From: Pseudomonadota bacterium
GTDB taxonomy: Bacteria > Pseudomonadota > Gammaproteobacteria > JAKAQQ01
Assembly: GCA_021828425.1 (NCBI GenBank)
Contig: JAKARN010000022.1
Coordinates: 1-12,058, forward strand
Direction: 5' to 3'
DNA: 12,058 bases
In this document: positions 1 through 6,977 of the stretch, piece by piece
Layout: each line of letters opens with the position of its first letter
How positions within the stretch are numbered: the first letter of the stretch is position 1
Made by a program: the position numbers and the translations under genes
Notes under the pieces: model-generated
Database searches by the model: none
Seen by the model: only the letters and a program-made list of their open reading frames with translations
Told to the model about the DNA's origin: nothing

Positions 1-7
1 CCGATCT
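1..7. other. Probable Illumina adapter remnant at left contig end
   Basis: The first seven bases, CCGATCT, are the reverse complement of AGATCGG, the first seven bases of the common Illumina adapter. Read on the minus strand, rne runs normally up to the codons for Met-Val-Leu and then departs from the RNase E pattern exactly where these seven bases begin. The last base before them is an A, which would fit the Met that follows in E. coli RNase E (recalled Leu-Val-Leu-Met-Pro-Asn). The mirror-image sequence sits at the other end of the window. Confidence 0.8.
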
Positions 8-377
8 TGAGGACCATGAAGCGTCCGGCGAGGCTCAGGTAGGTCGTGAGCGCAGCCCCCTTGTTGCCGCGTTCCTCCTTTTCCACCTGGACAATGAGTT
101 CGAGTCCTTCCGGAAGCCGTTCGCGGAGACTGTCACCGGGCTGGAAATAGTGGGGATGGATCTCCTTGGTGGGCAGGAAGCCGTTCCGCTCACCACCGTA
201 ATCCACAAAGACGGCATCGAGGCTGGGCTCGACGCGGTTGATCTTGGCTTTGTAGATGTTGGCTTTCTTTTGTTCGCGGGACGGGATTTCGATATCGAGA
301 TCGACGAGCTTCTGGCCGTCGACGATCGCCACCCGAAGCTCTTCCGGCTGGGTGGCATTGATTAACATGCGTTTCAT
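8..377 (-). CDS. rne: Ribonuclease E, N-terminal fragment (contig edge)
   Basis: This is the first ~123 residues of RNase E, the endoribonuclease that starts mRNA decay, processes 9S rRNA and tRNA, and scaffolds the degradosome at the inner membrane. The protein opens [20 protein letters not shown], nearly identical to the family start, followed by an S1 RNA-binding domain at about residues 37-120 ([32 protein letters not shown], then [20 protein letters not shown]). The 5'-sensor, DNase I-like catalytic, Zn-link and C-terminal scaffold regions lie off the contig. The start ATG at 377 is fixed by homology; the Shine-Dalgarno is weak (GAGAG about 9 nt upstream). It is divergent from rluC, as in E. 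coli, with a long leader. The sequence departs from the family only in the terminal seven bases, which look like adapter. Identification is very secure. Confidence 0.96.
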
Positions 378-666
378 CGATGGATACTCTCAATGCTGCT
401 CCGAAGCGCCGCACTGGAGATCATGCTGTTCTGACAGGCAAGGTCCGGCCTCATATCGCCGGAGAGAGTGCCACAGACGTGGCCAGACCAAAATCTGCCT
501 AGTCAGCGCTACATCACCATGCAGAACATGGGAGCGCCATGGGTTTGTGGCCCCGCATCCCCCTTCGGGGTTCCGGAACCGGAAAACGTACGCCACCTTC
601 AGGGTTGCGTGTCACAGCGGACCTGACAAGAGGTGCCCGCTTGGGCGGGGGTCGACCTTTTGTCAC
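378..666 (-). promoter_or_regulatory. Long structured 5' leader of rne
   Basis: About 290 nt separate the predicted rne transcription start (~666) from its ATG, and I find no gene in this stretch. Several short hairpins are visible: CCGGC/GCCGG at 445-449 and 458-462; a perfect 5-bp stem GCCAC/GTGGC with a 4-nt loop at 470-483; CCCC/GGGG with a 3-nt loop at 560-570; and a perfect 12-bp palindrome GGTTCCGGAACC at 569-580. In E. coli the ~361-nt rne leader folds into hairpins that RNase E binds to autoregulate its own mRNA. The length and structure fit that role, but I cannot show homology to the known leader family, so the regulatory function is inferred. Confidence 0.5.
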
Positions 667-672
667 GCGTCT

Positions 673-701
673 ATTATCGTCAAAAGGCCATCAAAACTCA
701 A
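673..701 (-). promoter_or_regulatory. Predicted sigma70 promoter of rne
   Basis: On the minus strand a -35 box TTGAGT (696-701, 4/6 match) is followed after exactly 17 bp by a -10 box GATAAT (673-678, 5/6 match). This places the start near 666 and gives rne a long leader. It lies in a conspicuously AT-rich island between two GC-rich genes. Its -35 box falls within the region polymerase would cover at the opposing rluC promoter. Confidence 0.6.
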
Positions 702-716
702 TATCATTTTTAACAC

Positions 717-722
717 TATAAT
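717..722 (+). promoter_or_regulatory. Perfect -10 box of rluC, positioned for a leaderless mRNA
   Basis: A consensus TATAAT lies exactly six bases before the rluC ATG (729). A sigma70 start is normally six or seven bases beyond the -10 box, so the predicted +1 is the A of the ATG itself. No purine-rich ribosome-binding site precedes the start codon. No good -35 box is visible at 15-19 bp spacing, which lowers confidence. Confidence 0.5.
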
Positions 723-728
723 ATTCCG

Positions 729-1697
729 ATGAATTCCCCCCCCCTGAAGGATCCCGAATCCCGGTCCCCAAAACATCTCACGGTTTCGGAGGGGCAGGCC
801 GGCCAGCGTCTCGACAACTGGCTCTTCCGTGAACTCAAGTCAATCCCCAAAAGCCACATTTACCGGCTGATCCGGACGGGACAGGTCCGGGTCCGCGGCG
901 GGCGTTGCCGGCCGAGCTACCGGGTGCAGAAGGGGGACGAGATCCGGATCCCGCCCCAGACGGCCCCCAACCTCCGCATGCCGCGAAAAAGCGCACATGC
1001 GCCTCCCGATTTCCTGCTCCAGCCGCTCTACGAGGATGCCGATCTCCTCATCGTGAACAAACCGGCCGGTCTGGCCGTTCATGGCGGCAGCCGAATTTCA
1101 AGCGGACTGATCGAGCGGCTGCGCGACAGCCATCCGGAAGGGCAGTTCCTCGAACTGGCCCATCGCCTGGACCGGGGTACGAGCGGCTGCCTCATCCTGG
1201 CCCGGAGCCGAACCATGCTCCTCGCGCTCCACCGGGCGCTGCGTAACCGGGAAATCACGAAAAGCTACCTGGGCCTGCTCGCCGGCTCCCCCGCCTGGAA
1301 AACCCGAAGCCTGGATCAGGCAGTCGCGAAAGACCGCTCCACTCCGGGGACGGAAGCGGGCAAGGAGGCCCGCAGCCACTTCCGGATCGTCCGGCTGTGG
1401 CCCACCTGCGCCCTCGCCGAGATTGCGATCGAAACCGGCCGCACCCACCAGATCCGCATCCATGCCGCATCACTCGGACATCCCGTCGCCGGTGATCCGC
1501 GCTACGGTGATTCGGCATTCAACCGCCGCCTGAAGTCGGTCTATGGCTTAAACGGTCTTTTTCTCCATGCCCGCTCGGTGCGCCTGCTCCATCCGAAGAC
1601 GCACGAGACCCTCTTCATCCAGGCCCCCCTGCCCGAGGAACATGAGACAGTCCTGGCCAGGCTCGATGCCCAGCCGGATTCTCAGGGCACGGGGTAG
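729..1697 (+). CDS. rluC: 23S rRNA pseudouridine synthase RluC
   Basis: A cytoplasmic RluA-family pseudouridine synthase of 322 residues. In E. coli RluC converts U955, U2504 and U2580 of 23S rRNA. An S4 RNA-binding domain covers about residues 25-75 (AGQRLDNWLFRELKSIPKSH, then GDEIRIPP). The catalytic motif HRLDRGTSG places the catalytic Asp at 148, and the family motif GRTHQIRIHAASLGHPVAGD spans about 237-256. It is divergent from rne, an arrangement shared with E. coli, which favours RluC over RluA or RluD. The ATG at 729 is the only sensible start, since the next Met is past the S4 domain. It has no Shine-Dalgarno but a TATAAT six bases upstream. A run of nine C residues (736-744) sits at codons 3-6. 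Its 3' end overlaps maf by 16 bp on the opposite strand. Confidence 0.93.
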   Translation: MNSPPLKDPESRSPKHLTVSEGQAGQRLDNWLFRELKSIPKSHIYRLIRTGQVRVRGGRCRPSYRVQKGDEIRIPPQTAPNLRMPRKSAHAPPDFLLQPLYEDADLLIVNKPAGLAVHGGSRISSGLIERLRDSHPEGQFLELAHRLDRGTSGCLILARSRTMLLALHRALRNREITKSYLGLLAGSPAWKTRSLDQAVAKDRSTPGTEAGKEARSHFRIVRLWPTCALAEIAIETGRTHQIRIHAASLGHPVAGDPRYGDSAFNRRLKSVYGLNGLFLHARSVRLLHPKTHETLFIQAPLPEEHETVLARLDAQPDSQGTG

Positions 1698-2299
1698 CCG
1701 GCCTGCCTCAGGAAGTGGGCCAGGCGGATCAGGGGGAGCCCGACCAGGGCCGAGGGATCCCGGGTGGCGAGCCTGTCCCACAAGGCGGGACCCAGGGATT
1801 CCGCCCGGAAGCTCGCGGCACAACTCCAGGGCTGATCGGCTTCGAGATAACGGTCGATTTCCTCCGCCGAAAGTCTGCGCATCCAGACCCGGGTATGGTC
1901 GACCGTCGTGTATTCCGATCCGCTTCGGGTATCCAGGAGCGCGAGCCCGGTCCAGAAATGGATGCTACGCCCGGACGCCCACTCGAGATCGGCCCTCGCC
2001 CGCTCCGGTGTCCCGGGTTTGTGGAGGAGCCGGCCCCCGCACTCCGCCACCTGGTCGGATCCGATGATGAGATGCGAGGGGTAGGCGGTCCTGACCGATC
2101 CGGCCTTGATGCGGGACAGACGGAGAGCCCGTTCCCGGCCGCTCTCGCCCGCGATCAGGGACTCCCCGCCGACCGGATCACACACCCGGAATCCGTCGAT
2201 CAGGCGACCCAGCAATTCGCGGCGGTTTGCGGAACTCGACGCGAGCACCACCTCGGGTCTGCCCACCACAGGCCGGAGACGGGACGGGTCTCGACTCAT
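1682..2299 (-). CDS. yceF: Maf/YceF nucleotide pyrophosphatase
   Basis: A 205-residue Maf-family protein. Maf enzymes hydrolyse non-canonical or modified NTPs to NMP plus pyrophosphate; the E. coli YceF branch prefers m7GTP. Visible motifs are the N-terminal LASSSANRRELLGRL (residues 19-33), HLIIGSDQV with the catalytic-region Asp at 82, HKPGTPERA near 93, and the C-terminal SALVGLPLIRL. Overall layout and position between rluC and rpmF match E. coli YceF rather than YhdE. The open frame extends upstream to 2512, but the ATG at 2299 is preferred because it has a strong GGAGG (2307-2311) with 7-nt spacing and matches the family's N terminus. It is convergent with rluC and divergent from rpmF. 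Its usual downstream neighbour yceD is absent. Confidence 0.9.
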   Translation of the reverse strand: MSRDPSRLRPVVGRPEVVLASSSANRRELLGRLIDGFRVCDPVGGESLIAGESGRERALRLSRIKAGSVRTAYPSHLIIGSDQVAECGGRLLHKPGTPERARADLEWASGRSIHFWTGLALLDTRSGSEYTTVDHTRVWMRRLSAEEIDRYLEADQPWSCAASFRAESLGPALWDRLATRDPSALVGLPLIRLAHFLRQAGYPVP

Positions 2300-2306
2300 G
2301 AAGCGC

Positions 2307-2311
2307 CCTCC
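2307..2311 (-). promoter_or_regulatory. Ribosome-binding site fixing the maf start
   Basis: On the minus strand, GGAGG lies 7 nt before the ATG at 2299. It selects this start over the ~70-codon upstream extension that remains open in this GC-rich frame. Confidence 0.75.
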
Positions 2312-2389
2312 GGGGCCGTATCCTAGACGTTCGGGGCGCCCGCCGCAAATCCGGGCACGAGGGCTCCCACCGGGGGAGGCCGAAACGTT

Positions 2390-2395
2390 TAGAAT
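2390..2395 (+). promoter_or_regulatory. Possible -10 box of the rpmF-plsX-fabH operon
   Basis: TAGAAT within the AT-rich patch AAACGTTTAGAATAAAG is the only promoter-like element in the 156-bp maf/rpmF gap. No convincing -35 box lies 17 bp upstream. The same patch reads TATTCT on the minus strand and could serve maf. Weak call. Confidence 0.25.
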
Positions 2396-2455
2396 AAAGG
2401 GGTCCCCGCAATCCGCATCCGATCGGGCCCGGGGCCCACCCGTCAGGAGTTTTCC

Positions 2456-2656
2456 ATGGCCGTGCAGAAAGACCGCAAAACCCGTTCCCGGCGAGACATG
2501 CGCCGCTCCCACGATGCCCTGACGCCCACGACGCTCGCAACGGATTCAACGACCGGTGACCGTCACCGCCGACATCACGTGAGCGCCGAGGGCTTCTACC
2601 GGGGACGCCGCCTGTTCACCCCCAAGGCACCCAAAACATCCGAACCGGAAAGTTGA
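2456..2656 (+). CDS. rpmF: 50S ribosomal protein L32
   Basis: This 66-residue basic protein is bL32 of the large ribosomal subunit. It opens [20 protein letters not shown] and continues with the family blocks [12 protein letters not shown] and [16 protein letters not shown]. It is the form without zinc-binding cysteines, as in E. coli. It is about nine residues longer than the E. coli protein, the extra being a hydrophilic C-terminal tail. A clear AGGAG (2445-2449) lies 6 nt before the ATG. It heads the rpmF-plsX-fabH cluster, the classic bacterial arrangement that ties ribosome supply to lipid synthesis; plsX starts 31 bp downstream. yceD, which normally precedes rpmF, is missing here. Confidence 0.96.
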   Translation: MAVQKDRKTRSRRDMRRSHDALTPTTLATDSTTGDRHRRHHVSAEGFYRGRRLFTPKAPKTSEPES

Positions 2657-2687
2657 GCCCCCAAGCGAAGACCCGGAGCTGACCGGC

Positions 2688-3725
2688 TTGGATCACTCCA
2701 CGGTTCTGGCACTGGATGCCATGGGCGGGGATGGAGGACCCGCGGTCGTGGTCGATGCCGCCTTGGCCGAGCTCGAACGGGAACCCAGACTCGAGCTCAT
2801 CCTGGTGGGTACCCCAGGGCCGCTTCAAAAGCTCGTGAGCGAGCGGACAGGCGGAGCCCCCCCGCCCCGTCTCCATCTCCAGGAAGCCACCGAAGTCATT
2901 GCCATGGATGACAATCCCATCCTGGCCCTCCGTCAAAAGAAACACGCCTCGATGCGGGTCGCGATCGACCTGGTTCACACGCAGGCAGCCCAGGCCTGTG
3001 TCAGTGCCGGCAATACCGGGGCGCTCATGGTGATTGCCAAGATGGTGCTCAAGATGCTGCCCGGCCTGGACCGTCCGGCGATCTGTGCACCGATCCCCAC
3101 CCGCAATGGACACACCCTCATGCTGGATCTCGGTGCCAACGCCCTCTGCACCGCGAACCAGCTCGTGGATTTCGCCGTGATGGGTTCGGCCCTGGCCCAG
3201 GCTGTCTACGGGATTTCGCAGCCCACCCTCGGCCTTCTCAACATCGGCACCGAGGAGATCAAGGGACACGGAACCATCCGCGAGGCCCACGAACGGCTGA
3301 GCAGGAGCGGCCTCAATTACCGGGGCTTCATCGAGGGCAACGACATCAACCGGGGACGGGTGGATGTCATCGTCTCCGACGGCTTTGCCGGCAACGTGGC
3401 GCTCAAGACCATGGAAGGGACGGCCCATCTCATCAATGATTTCGTCCGCGAGGAGTTTTCACGGACTCTCCTGTCCCGGCTTTCGGGACTGGTCGCCTGG
3501 CCCATCATCCGATCTCTCAGGCAGCGACTCGATCCCCGCCTCTACAACGGGGCAAGCTTCCTCGGGGTCAACGGCATCGTGGTCAAAAGTCACGGCAATG
3601 CCGATGCCGTGGCCTTCCGCCACGCCATCCGAAGGGCCACTTCCGAGGTCCAGAACGAACTCCTCACAAAAATTCTCCGTCTCCAGCGCATCGTCCTGCC
3701 CGCAGTCGAGGAAGCCTCCCGGTGA
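2688..3725 (+). CDS. plsX: Phosphate acyltransferase PlsX
   Basis: PlsX, 345 residues, makes acyl-phosphate from acyl-ACP and inorganic phosphate. Acyl-phosphate is the donor for PlsY in phosphatidic acid synthesis; the enzyme is a peripheral membrane protein. Hallmarks are LALDAMGGD at residues 7-15, SMRVAIDLV, QACVSAGNTGALM, MLDLGAN, LLNIGTEEIKG, VSDGFAGNVALKTMEG and NGASFLGVNGIVVKSHG. Length and order match the family. The start is TTG at 2688: it puts the protein in register with other PlsX N termini and has GGAG (2675-2678) 9 nt upstream, and no ATG or GTG is available before the DAMGGD motif. The final TGA overlaps the fabH start in a GTGA arrangement. Confidence 0.95.
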   Translation: MDHSTVLALDAMGGDGGPAVVVDAALAELEREPRLELILVGTPGPLQKLVSERTGGAPPPRLHLQEATEVIAMDDNPILALRQKKHASMRVAIDLVHTQAAQACVSAGNTGALMVIAKMVLKMLPGLDRPAICAPIPTRNGHTLMLDLGANALCTANQLVDFAVMGSALAQAVYGISQPTLGLLNIGTEEIKGHGTIREAHERLSRSGLNYRGFIEGNDINRGRVDVIVSDGFAGNVALKTMEGTAHLINDFVREEFSRTLLSRLSGLVAWPIIRSLRQRLDPRLYNGASFLGVNGIVVKSHGNADAVAFRHAIRRATSEVQNELLTKILRLQRIVLPAVEEASR

Positions 3726-4696
3726 CGCCCACCCACGCCCGCATCCTCTCCACCGGCCATTACGTTCCCGAACGGGTGCTCACCAACCAGGACTTCGAAC
3801 GCATGGTGACCACCTCCGACGAATGGATCCGGGACCGGACCGGGATCGAGCGCCGCCACATCGTCTCGCCCGGGGAGACCAACCTGGATTTGTGCGAACA
3901 GGCGGCCCGTTCGGCGCTTGCCGCGGCCGGTCTCGGGGCCTCCGACCTCGACCTCATTCTGGTCGCCACGACCACACCGAACCAGGTCTTTCCCAACATG
4001 GGCGTCCTGCTCCAGGAACGACTCGGGGGCCATGGCTATCCCTGTACCAGTCTCGAAGCCGCCTGCGCCGGTTTCATCTATGGTCTGGCCCTGGCCAACA
4101 GCCTGATCCAGACGGGCCAGGCCCACCGGGCCCTCGTCGTCGGAGGTGAGACCCTCTCCCGGATCACGGATTACACGGACCGATCAACCTGCATCCTGTT
4201 CGGGGACGGTGCCGGCGCCGTCATCCTCGAAGCCGCGCCCGAACCGGGCATCCTGGCGACCCACATCCATGCCGACGGGATTTACAAGGATCTCCTCTAT
4301 TACCCCTCGGGGATTTCGCAGGGATTCGACCGGCTGCGCGAATCCACGGATTTCATCCGGATGAAAGGCAACGAAGTTTTCCGGGTGGCCGTGAACACCC
4401 TGTCCCAGCTCGCCCTGGAGACCCTGGAGAAGGCCGGTGTCGGATGCGCGGATCTCTCCTGGTTTGTGCCCCACCAGGCCAACCTGCGCATCATCCAGGC
4501 CATCGCCCGCAAGCTCGAACTCCCCCTGGAGCGGGTTGTGCTCACGATTGCCGAACACGGCAATACCTCGACGGCCTCGATTCCGATGGCACTCGACGTA
4601 GCCGTCCGGGACGGACGCATCCAGCGGGGCCAGCTTCTCCTCTTCGAAGCCTTCGGCGGCGGTTTCACCTGGGGTTCGGCACTCGTCCGCTACTGA
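3722..4696 (+). CDS. fabH: 3-oxoacyl-ACP synthase III (FabH)
   Basis: FabH, 324 residues, condenses acetyl-CoA with malonyl-ACP to start type II fatty acid synthesis in the cytoplasm. The thiolase-fold Cys-His-Asn triad is present: Cys115 in LEAACAGFIYGL, His251 in WFVPHQANLRI, and Asn281 in EHGNTSTASIP. The substrate-channel Trp35/Arg39 in SDEWIRDRTGIERR and the C-terminal FEAFGGGFTWGS are also intact. The start is GTG at 3722, overlapping the plsX stop by 4 bp (GTGA), with GAGGA (3708-3712) 9 nt upstream, so translation is probably coupled. It is followed not by fabD/fabG/acpP but by a convergent gene, rluB, whose 3' end it overlaps by 7 bp. Confidence 0.96.
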   Translation: MTPTHARILSTGHYVPERVLTNQDFERMVTTSDEWIRDRTGIERRHIVSPGETNLDLCEQAARSALAAAGLGASDLDLILVATTTPNQVFPNMGVLLQERLGGHGYPCTSLEAACAGFIYGLALANSLIQTGQAHRALVVGGETLSRITDYTDRSTCILFGDGAGAVILEAAPEPGILATHIHADGIYKDLLYYPSGISQGFDRLRESTDFIRMKGNEVFRVAVNTLSQLALETLEKAGVGCADLSWFVPHQANLRIIQAIARKLELPLERVVLTIAEHGNTSTASIPMALDVAVRDGRIQRGQLLLFEAFGGGFTWGSALVRY

Positions 4697-5472
4697 AGGA
4701 GCCGAGGGTCGAGTTCGCGGAGCCCGTCCGGACCCAGTTCATGGATCCCTCCGGTCCGGAGGTTGCGCGGCAGGGCAAAGGGGCCGTATCGAACCCGGAT
4801 CAGCCGGTTGACCCTGTGGCCCTGGCTTTCAAACAGTCGGCGGACCAGCCGGTTTCGTCCCTCATGGACGGTCACCCGGTACCAGTGGTTCACGCCCTCG
4901 CCGTCCAGCGCCTCGAGTTCATCAAAAGACGCCCGTCCATCCTCGAGCTCCACGCCCCGGCGGAGGGCCGATTCGGAGACCGTGGCCAGCCGACCCCGGA
5001 TCCGGGCCCGGTATTCGCGGATCCAGCCCCCTGAGGGATGCATGAGGCGCCGTGCCAGATCGCCATGGGTGGTGAAGAGCAGCAGGCCTTCGCTCTGGTA
5101 ATCGAGGCGGCCTACGGCAATCCATCGTCCCTGCCGCAACCGCGGCAGATGCTCGAATACGGTGGGTCGCCCCTCCGGATCCTTGCGCGTCGTGAGTTCC
5201 CCCACCGGCTTGTGATAGAGGAGGATCCGGAGCGGGATGCCGACGGCGGGCGGGGTCGCGAGCGGTCGACCGTCGAGAAAGAGGGGGTCTCCCGGGTTGA
5301 TCCGTGCCCCGAGCGTGAGCGCCACGCCCCCGAGCGTCAGCCGACCCGCCCGAATCCACCCCTCGATTTCCCGGCGCGAACCCACACCCAGGTGGGCCAG
5401 GTATTTCTGGATGCGGATCGGGCCGGAGGGTGATCCGGCGTCAGTCGCGAGACGGCTTCTCCGTTCCGGCAT
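4690..5472 (-). CDS. rluB: 23S rRNA pseudouridine synthase RluB
   Basis: An RsuA/RluB-family enzyme of 260 residues. In E. coli RluB makes pseudouridine 2605 in 23S rRNA. An S4 domain lies at about residues 19-65 (RIQKYLAHLGVGSRREIE), followed by the RluB signature YHKPVGELTTRKDPEGRPTV, the catalytic block WIAVGRLDYQSEGLLLFT (Asp124), and EGRNRLVRRLFESQGHRVNR near the C terminus. The ATG at 5472 is preferred over the adjacent in-frame TTG at 5475 because AAGGAG (5479-5484) is 6 nt from the ATG but only 3 nt from the TTG. The start lies 32 bp inside scpB, making this the last gene of the M50-trpS-scpA-scpB-rluB operon. Its 3' end overlaps fabH by 7 bp. Confidence 0.93.
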   Translation of the reverse strand: MPERRSRLATDAGSPSGPIRIQKYLAHLGVGSRREIEGWIRAGRLTLGGVALTLGARINPGDPLFLDGRPLATPPAVGIPLRILLYHKPVGELTTRKDPEGRPTVFEHLPRLRQGRWIAVGRLDYQSEGLLLFTTHGDLARRLMHPSGGWIREYRARIRGRLATVSESALRRGVELEDGRASFDELEALDGEGVNHWYRVTVHEGRNRLVRRLFESQGHRVNRLIRVRYGPFALPRNLRTGGIHELGPDGLRELDPRLLQ

Positions 5473-6103
5473 CAAGCTCTCCTTCCGGATCCGGCAGCCC
5501 TAAAAGAGGGGCCTCTGCCAACTGATCGGGCGGAGTGGCGAGGTCAAACTCGGGGGTCGGCTCGATCAGGTCGGCAAGCTTTTCGAGCGGCGGCAGATCC
5601 GAGAGGCTCGACAGTCCGAAGTAGTCGAGGAATTCGCGGGTGGTCGCGTAGAGCGCCGGACGGCCGGGCACCTCGCGATGTCCCACCACCTGGATCCAAT
5701 TGCGCTCCTCGAGGATCCGCAAGGTCGAACCGGCCACGGAGATCCCCCGCAACTCCTCGATTTCGCCGCGTGTCACCGGCTGCCGGTAGGCGATGATGGC
5801 CAGCGTTTCGAGGAGCGCCCGCGAATAGCGCGGCGGTTTGGGTTCCCACAAGGCCGAGAGGGCCTGGACGAAAGCCGACCGGATCTCGAGGCGCAGCCCG
5901 CCGGCCACCCGCTTGAGCCCGAGCCCCCGGTTTTCGTAGAGTCCTTCCAAAGCCTCGATCCACCGGCCGAGTTCGGCCGCGCTGACCGGCCGGCCCAAGG
6001 CTCCACCGAGCAGCATCTGCAAATGCGCCTCATCGAGCGGGTGAGCCGCCGCGAGGAGAGCGGCCTCGAGCAAGGCCGTCGGTTCCAAGGCACACTCATT
6101 CAT
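5441..6103 (-). CDS. scpB: Segregation and condensation protein B
   Basis: ScpB, 220 residues, pairs as a dimer with the kleisin ScpA and SMC in the bacterial condensin complex. Two winged-helix domains are expected at about residues 1-85 and 92-170. The diagnostic block is LLETLAIIAYRQPVTRGEIE (98-117) followed by GISVAGSTLRILEERNWI and GRPALYATTREFLDYFGL. The tail is acidic and proline-rich. The frame stays open up to 6160, but the ATG at 6103 has AGGAG (6111-6115) 7 nt upstream and overlaps the scpA end by only 8 bp, so the shorter form is preferred. No smc gene lies in this window, which is normal because smc is usually unlinked. Confidence 0.93.
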   Translation of the reverse strand: MNECALEPTALLEAALLAAAHPLDEAHLQMLLGGALGRPVSAAELGRWIEALEGLYENRGLGLKRVAGGLRLEIRSAFVQALSALWEPKPPRYSRALLETLAIIAYRQPVTRGEIEELRGISVAGSTLRILEERNWIQVVGHREVPGRPALYATTREFLDYFGLSSLSDLPPLEKLADLIEPTPEFDLATPPDQLAEAPLLGLPDPEGELDAGTEKPSRD

Positions 6104-6977
6104 GATCGGTCTCCTGGACGGGGGCCGCCTCCTCCACCGACGAGGCGGGTGCCTGGACATAGAGGGGGCCGTAGGGCGTCGCCTGGACCAGGTTCACGAG
6201 CGACTGGCGGACCAGCTCGAGCAATGCGAGAAAACTCACGACCGCCCGGGCCCGGTTCGAACCCCGGGGCAGCAGTTTCTCAAAGCGTTGGTAGCCGCGG
6301 CTCCGGGACAGCCGCTCGAGCAGGCCGGCCATGCACTCGCGCACCGAGAGCGCATCCTTGACCACGCGATGCCGGATCCGCCAGCGCGTGCGGTCGAGCA
6401 GGCGCGCCATCTGCCGCAACCAGTCCTCGAGCGCCACCTGGGGCGGTTCCGGCAGGAAATGCCGGTCCGCCTCCGGGACCACCACGAGGGCCTGCCACAC
6501 GTCCCGTTCGAGCCGGGGCAAGGCATCCAGCCGTTCGGCCGCCCGGCGGATGACCTCGTACTCCTGGAGACGCTGGACCAGGGCGGCCCGTGCATCCTCC
6601 GGTTCTTCCCCGGTTTCGTCGACCGGTCGCGGAATCAGCATGCGAGCCTTGAGATTGGCCAGGTAGGCCACCATGTACAGATACTCGCCGGCGAGTTCCA
6701 GCTGCATCTGCTGCATCATGCCGATGTAGTGGAGATACTGTTCGGTGACCTGGGTCACCGGAATGTTGAGCACATCCAGGTTCTGACGACGGATCAGGTG
6801 CCAGAGGAGATCGAGCGGCCCCTCGAAGGATTCCAGAAGGAGGCGAAGCGCATCTGGTGGAATGTAGAGACCCTCGGGGTAGGTCAACCAGGGTTCGCCG
6901 TTGACCGTGGCGAGCGGCAACTCGGGCTGGCGGACCGCCACCCCCTCCCGCGGGGTTCCGGCCGGCGATCCGGTCAT
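6096..6977 (-). CDS. scpA: Segregation and condensation protein A (kleisin)
   Basis: ScpA, 293 residues, is the kleisin subunit bridging the SMC heads in bacterial condensin. The N-terminal SMC-neck-binding region is seen at about residues 46-85 (LLLESFEGPLDLLWHLIRRQ, then LDVLNIPVTQVTEQYLHYI). It is followed by the conserved EYLYMVAYLANLKARMLIPR, a charged linker, and a C-terminal winged helix ending around VVSFLALLELVRQSLVNL. An N-terminal extension of about 45 residues precedes the core. The ATG at 6977 overlaps the trpS stop as ATGA, with no Shine-Dalgarno visible, suggesting translation by coupling to trpS. Confidence 0.93.
   Translation of the reverse strand: MTGSPAGTPREGVAVRQPELPLATVNGEPWLTYPEGLYIPPDALRLLLESFEGPLDLLWHLIRRQNLDVLNIPVTQVTEQYLHYIGMMQQMQLELAGEYLYMVAYLANLKARMLIPRPVDETGEEPEDARAALVQRLQEYEVIRRAAERLDALPRLERDVWQALVVVPEADRHFLPEPPQVALEDWLRQMARLLDRTRWRIRHRVVKDALSVRECMAGLLERLSRSRGYQRFEKLLPRGSNRARAVVSFLALLELVRQSLVNLVQATPYGPLYVQAPASSVEEAAPVQETDHE

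Noticed and set aside
256..732. 158-codon plus-strand open frame across the rne/rluC gap
   Set aside because: It starts inside rne antisense, has no start signal or recognised domain, and runs through the predicted promoters.
2300..2512. N-terminal extension of maf to 276 residues
   Set aside because: It runs over rpmF and the divergent gap, has no Maf homology, and a strong GGAGG supports the ATG at 2299.
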